10,218 nucleotides of DNA from DASQDN01 sp035630195 (lineage in GTDB: Bacteria; Acidobacteriota; Terriglobia; Bryobacterales; Bryobacteraceae). The translations under genes and the position numbers were made by a program. The notes under the pieces are model-generated. The model was not told where the DNA came from and searched no databases. It saw nothing but the letters and a program-made list of their open reading frames with translations. Positions 6,255 to 10,218 of the stretch are shown one piece after another (the first letter of the stretch is position 1; each line of letters opens with the position of its first letter). The stretch lies in NCBI GenBank assembly GCA_035630195.1, contig DASQLD010000367.1:1-10218 (forward strand). The letters run 5' to 3'.

Positions 6255-9200
6255 TCGGCTTTCAGCGCATATTCGATGGATTGCTGTACCGTCATGCGCC
6301 GGCTACGGGCCAGTAGATCCGCGTAGACCGCAGGGAAAAGAGCGGCGCGGCACCCATCAAAAACTTCTTGAATCATCTTGCGATGCTCGTTCGCCACATC
6401 AGAAGAGATCATTTGTAAAATTGTCGACGCCGATGCTGCGAGCGTGAGCGCCCGCGGGGTTGCAGATTGCCGTAATGCGCAAACCGCCATCTCCGCGAGC
6501 GCCCGAACGATATGCGTTCTCCTTCCGCCGACCGAGGCCTTCCGGAGCGATTCACGATAGTGCTTCCCTGCCTCGTCAAAATGACCAGTCTCGCGAGCGA
6601 GGTTTCCCAGGTCTGTCAAAACGCGGGCACAACCGGTTGCGTCGTCGAGCACAGTGAACGAATGAAGGCTTTGCTCGTAATAGTCGCGAGCGCGCGCAAA
6701 CTGGCCTTGCGCAGCGGCGCAATCTCCCAGGCTGCCAAGCGCGGAGGCGGCGTCCCGCAGATTGCCGCGCGCGCGGAACCTGTCAACAAGCGGCTCGAGG
6801 ATCGCTTCCGCGGTGGCGTGATCGAGCTGCTTCTCTGCAAGGCGAGCGATGTTGTTGAGCGTATAATCGGCAGCTTCGTCGTTTCCAAGTGAACGCCAGA
6901 TCTGCACGGCTTCCTCGAAATGCGCCCGCGATTCGGTGGACTGTCCGAGCATGCGCTTGATGTAGCCAAGCCCGTTATGCACGGTCGCGATGCCCTGGCG
7001 ATCCCCAAAGTGACGATAAATCGACATGGCCTCGCCTTCCTGCAAACGGAGCGCGGAGGCCCAGTCGCCGAGGCGCGTGCAAAGCGAGGAGGCCGAGTAT
7101 GCCAGACGAGCACGCATCAACGTTGGCGCTCCGGCTCCGGGCATTCGCAATACGGACTCCATTACCTCCCGGCCTTCCGAGTACTGCTCAAGGTATTCCC
7201 AAAACCAGAGTTGGGTGCCGGCCAATCGCAAAGCCCACTCTGCTTCGCCGGCGCCGATCATAAACCGGATTGCAGCCATAATGTTTGCGTACTCGCGTTC
7301 GTAGGTTGGAGCGAGCCGCTGTTTACAATCCGGCTCCATCGCTCCGATGTCTTCCGCGTAGACCAGAAAATAGGCGGCATGGGCGCGCCCGGTAGAGGGG
7401 GACTCGCCAGTGCTTTCGAGCTTTTCGCGGGCATATTCCCGAATAGTCTCGAGCAGAAAGAAGCGCGGTTCTTCGCCTTCGACAGTCGATTGGACCAACA
7501 AGCTTTTATCCACCAGCGAAGCAATTCCCTCGATGACATCGATTCCCAAGTCTTCGCGCGTGTTGCAAACAGCCTCGGCCGCTTCGAGCGTACATCCGCC
7601 GAAAAATACGGAGAGCCTCGCAAACAGAGTGCGCTCGGAGGGCAGGAGCAGTTCGTAACTCCAGTCGATGGTTCCGCGAAGAGTTTGCTGACGTTCGGGG
7701 CGATCACGGCCACCGCCTACAAGAAGATTCAAACGATTTTCCATGCGAGCCAGCAAACTGGCGGGGGGCAGGACTTTCACGAGCGAAGCGGCGAGTTCGA
7801 TCGCAAGCGGAAGTCCATCGAGGCGGCGGCACACCTGCGCCACATCACCGGCATTCGCCAACGTTAGCTCGAAGCCCGGTCGAACCGCCGCGGCCCGTTG
7901 GACGAACAAAGCGATCGAAGCGAATCGCCCAAGGCGCTCAGGCTCCTGTTCCAAGCCTTCGTCGGGCAAAGGTAAAGGCGCAACGGGAAATTCCTGCTCT
8001 CCGTACAGACGCAAAGCCAACCGGCTGGTGACAAGAACCTTGAGAGAATTGCATCGTTCAAGGAGCAATCCAACGCGAGGCCATGAGTCGAGAATGTGCT
8101 CGAAGTTGTCGAGAACGATCAGCGTCGCGTTGGGGGAACTAAGATGCGAGCAGAGGGCGGCCGACAGGTCGTGGCCGGGGGCTTCCCGTACTCCAAGGGG
8201 CTTGGCGATGGCAGGCAACAACTGGTTCGCCTCACTCAAGGCGGACAAATCAGTGAAGTAAACACCACCGGGATAACTCGCCCGCACCATTTCCGCCGCT
8301 CGAATCGCTAATCGTGTCTTGCCCGTTCCCCCGGGGCCGGTAAGAGTCACGATCCGAAGGCTGCGATCGCGCAAGAGAGGTTCCAACGCAGCCAGCTCCG
8401 CTTCGCGACCAATGAATCGCGTACGCTCGGCGGGAAAGTTGTGAACTGCGCCTGCAAGCAAAGAAGCGTTCGGCTGTACTTCCAGCGCTGCACTTATCTC
8501 GGTGGCCGTGGGACGCTTGCCAGGGTCCTTGTCCAACATCGAGAAAATCAACTGCTCAAGTGAAGCGCCGATCGAGGCATTGAGTGTTCGTGGACCCGGA
8601 GGCTTCCCCAAGATGATCGCGTGCAAGGATCCCAGGATCGAGTCTGCGGGAAATGGGTGAGAGCCTGTCGCCATTTCATAAAAGACGATTCCCAGAGAGA
8701 ACACGTCCGAATGCAAGCTAATGGAACTGCCCTGGACTTGCTCCGGGCTCATGTATCTCACGGTGCCGGCGAAACGGCCCCCTGCCTCAATGCCATCTCC
8801 GGAAAGGGTCAACCGAGCCAATCCGAAATCTAGAATCTTCACCAAGCCATCCGGACGAACCATGATGTTTTCCGGTTTGATATCTTGATGAGCTATTCCA
8901 CCTTCATGAGCAGCGGCAAGGGCACGCGCCATCTGATTGCCCAACAACGGAAGCATGTCCAGCAGCGGTCCGCCATTCAGCATCTCGCGCAGGGTCCGGC
9001 CGGCAACATGCTCCATGACGATGAAGCGCCCTTCGTCGGCGACTCCGATGTCATAAACGGTGACGATATTCGGATGGTTCAGCGCAGAGGCCGCCTTGGC
9101 TTCCGCCTCGAAACGCTGAAGCCGCGCATCAGCATCCTTTGCGCGGCCCGGCGGAAGAAGCTTGATCGCTACCTTGCGGCCCAGCCGGGAATCCGTCGCC

Positions 9201-9508
9201 AGATAGACTTGGCCCATTCCGCCAGCGCCCAGAAAGGTATCGACGTGATAGCAGCCGATTCTTCGCCCGGCAGGTATGCGCACTTCAACGCTCGTTCGGG
9301 ATTCCGGCTCGGTGTGGCTCAGCGATGTAGGGCTGGTTCGAAGGAATCCTTTGGCGGAGGCATCGGCGGATAGCAGGGACTCTACTTCTTCCAGAAGGCT
9401 GATATCTTCGCCGCAGGCTTTGGTCAGAAAGTCTGCGCGGCTGGCAACGTTCAACTCCGCTGCTCCGTGATAGATCTCGATGACTCGCTCGAATCGTTCG
9501 GGTGTCAC
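6251..9508 (-). CDS. Ser/Thr protein kinase fused to STAND NTPase and TPR repeats
   Basis: A 1085-residue multidomain protein with no membrane segment visible, so cytosolic. The GTG start at 9508 overlaps the sigma stop (GTGA), gives the N-terminus VTPER, and has AGGAAAG 7 nt upstream; a GTG at 9544 is less likely. Residues 1-60 are a helical leader like that of the other kinase here. The kinase is about 85-343: GAGGMGQVY 94-102, Lys116, Glu136, HQDIKPEN 207-214, DFG 227-229, SPE 254-256, Asp268. The catalytic Asp209 is kept but HRD is HQD, a non-RD form. The NTPase is about 363-580 with Walker A GPGGTGKT (391-398), Walker B LIVLDNFE (463-470), LVTSR and GLPLAIELAA (565-574), like AfsR/COG3903 predicted ATPases. 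A helical, winged-helix-like part (about 605-700) and TPRs (about 730-1035) follow. Probably an ATP-gated sensor acting on the coupled sigma factor. Confidence 0.92.
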   Translation of the reverse strand: MTPERFERVIEIYHGAAELNVASRADFLTKACGEDISLLEEVESLLSADASAKGFLRTSPTSLSHTEPESRTSVEVRIPAGRRIGCYHVDTFLGAGGMGQVYLATDSRLGRKVAIKLLPPGRAKDADARLQRFEAEAKAASALNHPNIVTVYDIGVADEGRFIVMEHVAGRTLREMLNGGPLLDMLPLLGNQMARALAAAHEGGIAHQDIKPENIMVRPDGLVKILDFGLARLTLSGDGIEAGGRFAGTVRYMSPEQVQGSSISLHSDVFSLGIVFYEMATGSHPFPADSILGSLHAIILGKPPGPRTLNASIGASLEQLIFSMLDKDPGKRPTATEISAALEVQPNASLLAGAVHNFPAERTRFIGREAELAALEPLLRDRSLRIVTLTGPGGTGKTRLAIRAAEMVRASYPGGVYFTDLSALSEANQLLPAIAKPLGVREAPGHDLSAALCSHLSSPNATLIVLDNFEHILDSWPRVGLLLERCNSLKVLVTSRLALRLYGEQEFPVAPLPLPDEGLEQEPERLGRFASIALFVQRAAAVRPGFELTLANAGDVAQVCRRLDGLPLAIELAASLVKVLPPASLLARMENRLNLLVGGGRDRPERQQTLRGTIDWSYELLLPSERTLFARLSVFFGGCTLEAAEAVCNTREDLGIDVIEGIASLVDKSLLVQSTVEGEEPRFFLLETIREYAREKLESTGESPSTGRAHAAYFLVYAEDIGAMEPDCKQRLAPTYEREYANIMAAIRFMIGAGEAEWALRLAGTQLWFWEYLEQYSEGREVMESVLRMPGAGAPTLMRARLAYSASSLCTRLGDWASALRLQEGEAMSIYRHFGDRQGIATVHNGLGYIKRMLGQSTESRAHFEEAVQIWRSLGNDEAADYTLNNIARLAEKQLDHATAEAILEPLVDRFRARGNLRDAASALGSLGDCAAAQGQFARARDYYEQSLHSFTVLDDATGCARVLTDLGNLARETGHFDEAGKHYRESLRKASVGGRRTHIVRALAEMAVCALRQSATPRALTLAASASTILQMISSDVANEHRKMIQEVFDGCRAALFPAVYADLLARSRRMTVQQSIEYALKAD

Positions 9509-10101
9509 GGGTTTTCTTTCCTGCTCAATGCACGAAACAGCCACGCGCGTGCAAGGCTCCAGTCGTGCCGCACAGTTCCTACTGAGACGTTCATGACACC
9601 GGCGATCTCCTCGAGACTCAGCCCTCCGAAGTAGCGCAATTCGACAACTTTGCTTTGCCGTGGGGCAATGCGCTCGAGATCGTAGAGAGACTGATCCAAG
9701 GCGACCAAATCGGTACTTTTCGGCAGCGGGTCGCGATCAACTTCGGCGAGTGAGAGTGGCGCCGCGCCAGCGCCACGTTTGGCCGTCGCGTTTGACCGGG
9801 CGTAATCCACCAGCACTCGGCGCATCATGTTGGCAGCGATAGCGAAGAAGTGCGCACGGTCGGCCCACTCCACGCCCTTCCAGTCGACCAGCCTCAGATA
9901 CGCCTCATTGACCAGCGCGGTGGTCTGCAGCAGATGCCCTTGCCGCTCGCCTGCCATGTAGTGGGCGGCCAGGCGGTGCAGTTCCGCTTGCACACGTGGC
10001 GTCAGGGCTTCAAGCGCCTTCTGATCGCCTTTGCCCCATGCGATCAGAAGGGCGGTGGTGTTCGCTTTCTGCGGATCAATCACTCTCTCCCGGTCACTCA
10101 C
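9505..10101 (-). CDS. ECF-type RNA polymerase sigma factor, acidobacterial kinase-linked type
   Basis: A complete ECF sigma factor, about 198 residues if translation starts at the GTG at 10101. The start is uncertain: GTG 10083 has GGGAG close upstream, ATG 10149 and TTG 10188 lengthen the protein with sequence (MCICTRRDSLNF) unlike family N-termini. The family usually begins shortly before TALLIAWGKGD, which favours 10101 or 10083. From 10101, sigma-2 spans about 20-105 (ELHRLAAHYM, TTALVNEAYLRL, HFFAIAANMMRRVLVDYARS) and sigma-4 about 133-192 (VVELRYFGGLSLEEIAGVMNVSVGTVRHDW, the helix-turn-helix). It is clearly homologous to the sigma factor at the left edge, though diverged. It overlaps the kinase-STAND gene by GTGA, indicating coupling. 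No anti-sigma gene is adjacent downstream, and no clear promoter is visible upstream. Confidence 0.92.
   Translation of the reverse strand: MSDRERVIDPQKANTTALLIAWGKGDQKALEALTPRVQAELHRLAAHYMAGERQGHLLQTTALVNEAYLRLVDWKGVEWADRAHFFAIAANMMRRVLVDYARSNATAKRGAGAAPLSLAEVDRDPLPKSTDLVALDQSLYDLERIAPRQSKVVELRYFGGLSLEEIAGVMNVSVGTVRHDWSLARAWLFRALSRKENP
9516..9522 (-). promoter_or_regulatory. Ribosome binding site of the kinase-STAND gene
   Basis: On the minus strand AGGAAAG sits 7 nt before the GTG at 9508, inside the last codons of the sigma gene. It supports the GTGA-overlap start and coupled translation. Confidence 0.6.
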
Positions 10102-10162
10102 AAGCTGTGTTCGGAAATTCAGGCTATCACGTCTGGTACAGATGCACATGGTTCGCGGCGCA

Positions 10163-10218
10163 TCACTGGGCGGACTCCAGCCATTCAATGTATTTCTGCG
10201 CTATTGCCCTCCCCATCG
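10163..10218 (-). CDS. Possible C-terminal tail of an upstream gene, cut by the window edge
   Basis: Reading inward from the right edge on the minus strand, one frame gives a protein-like tail (RAIAQKYIEWLESAQ) ending in TGA at 10163-10165. Codon choice looks like real coding sequence, but with 18 codons it could be chance. If real, it ends about 60 bp before the sigma factor start, so the sigma gene could be read from that gene's transcript or from a promoter inside it. Confidence 0.3.
   Translation of the reverse strand, partial: MGRAIAQKYIEWLESAQ

Noticed and set aside
6920..7867. A 315-codon open frame on the plus strand
   Set aside because: It lies wholly antisense to the NTPase/TPR half of the kinase-STAND gene, its translation shows no domain or composition of a real protein, and long antisense frames are common opposite GC-rich genes.
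7743..8261. A 172-codon plus-strand open frame rich in Arg and Ser
   Set aside because: Composition is typical of the reverse complement of GC-rich coding sequence, and it is antisense to the Walker-motif region.
1..10218. CRISPR arrays, tRNA or rRNA genes, insertion sequences, phage integration sites
   Set aside because: No regularly spaced repeats, no cloverleaf or rRNA-like stretches, no transposase or integrase and no terminal repeats were seen. Nearly all DNA is accounted for by the genes listed.

Overview
The window looks like a chromosomal stretch of a soil-type Acidobacteriota genome (Bryobacterales/Solibacter-like is my best guess). The basis is two copies of a hallmark arrangement of that phylum: an ECF sigma factor of the acidobacterial type with a large Ser/Thr protein kinase starting inside its stop codon. 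The GC-rich codon use and an outer-membrane beta-barrel (so a diderm) fit. No 16S or other marker gene is present, so the taxonomic call is inference from gene content.

Layout. (1) 2-3081, plus strand: 3' part of an ECF sigma gene, then a membrane-anchored Ser/Thr kinase with a TolB-N-like domain and TPRs, joined by an ATGA stop/start overlap. (2) 3087-4601, minus strand: a two-gene operon behind a good sigma70-like promoter. It encodes an exported small protein with a degenerate response-regulator-receiver fold and an outer-membrane beta-barrel protein. (3) 4602-4831: intergenic region with that promoter and short repeats. (4) 4832-5950, minus strand: an acyl-CoA dehydrogenase-like flavoprotein without the classical catalytic Glu motif. 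It is divergent, across 31 bp, from a 90-residue DUF4242 protein (5982-6254, plus strand). (5) 6251-10101, minus strand: a second ECF sigma plus kinase pair with a GTGA overlap. This kinase is 1085 residues, cytosolic, and fuses a kinase (HQD in place of HRD) to a STAND-type P-loop NTPase and TPRs. (6) The right edge may hold the last 18 codons of another minus-strand gene.

How it may work together. The two sigma/kinase modules converge on a 3.1-kb core of envelope and metabolic genes. One kinase has a predicted membrane segment with its sensor part outside. The other is soluble with an ATP-driven STAND switch. No anti-sigma factor is visible beside either sigma gene, so kinase control of the sigma factor is the natural model, as known for kinase-linked ECF factors. 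Whether the core genes are targets of these sigma factors cannot be told from the sequence. Gene packing is tight: one convergent pair has 5 bp between stop codons, and the other has interlocked stop codons.
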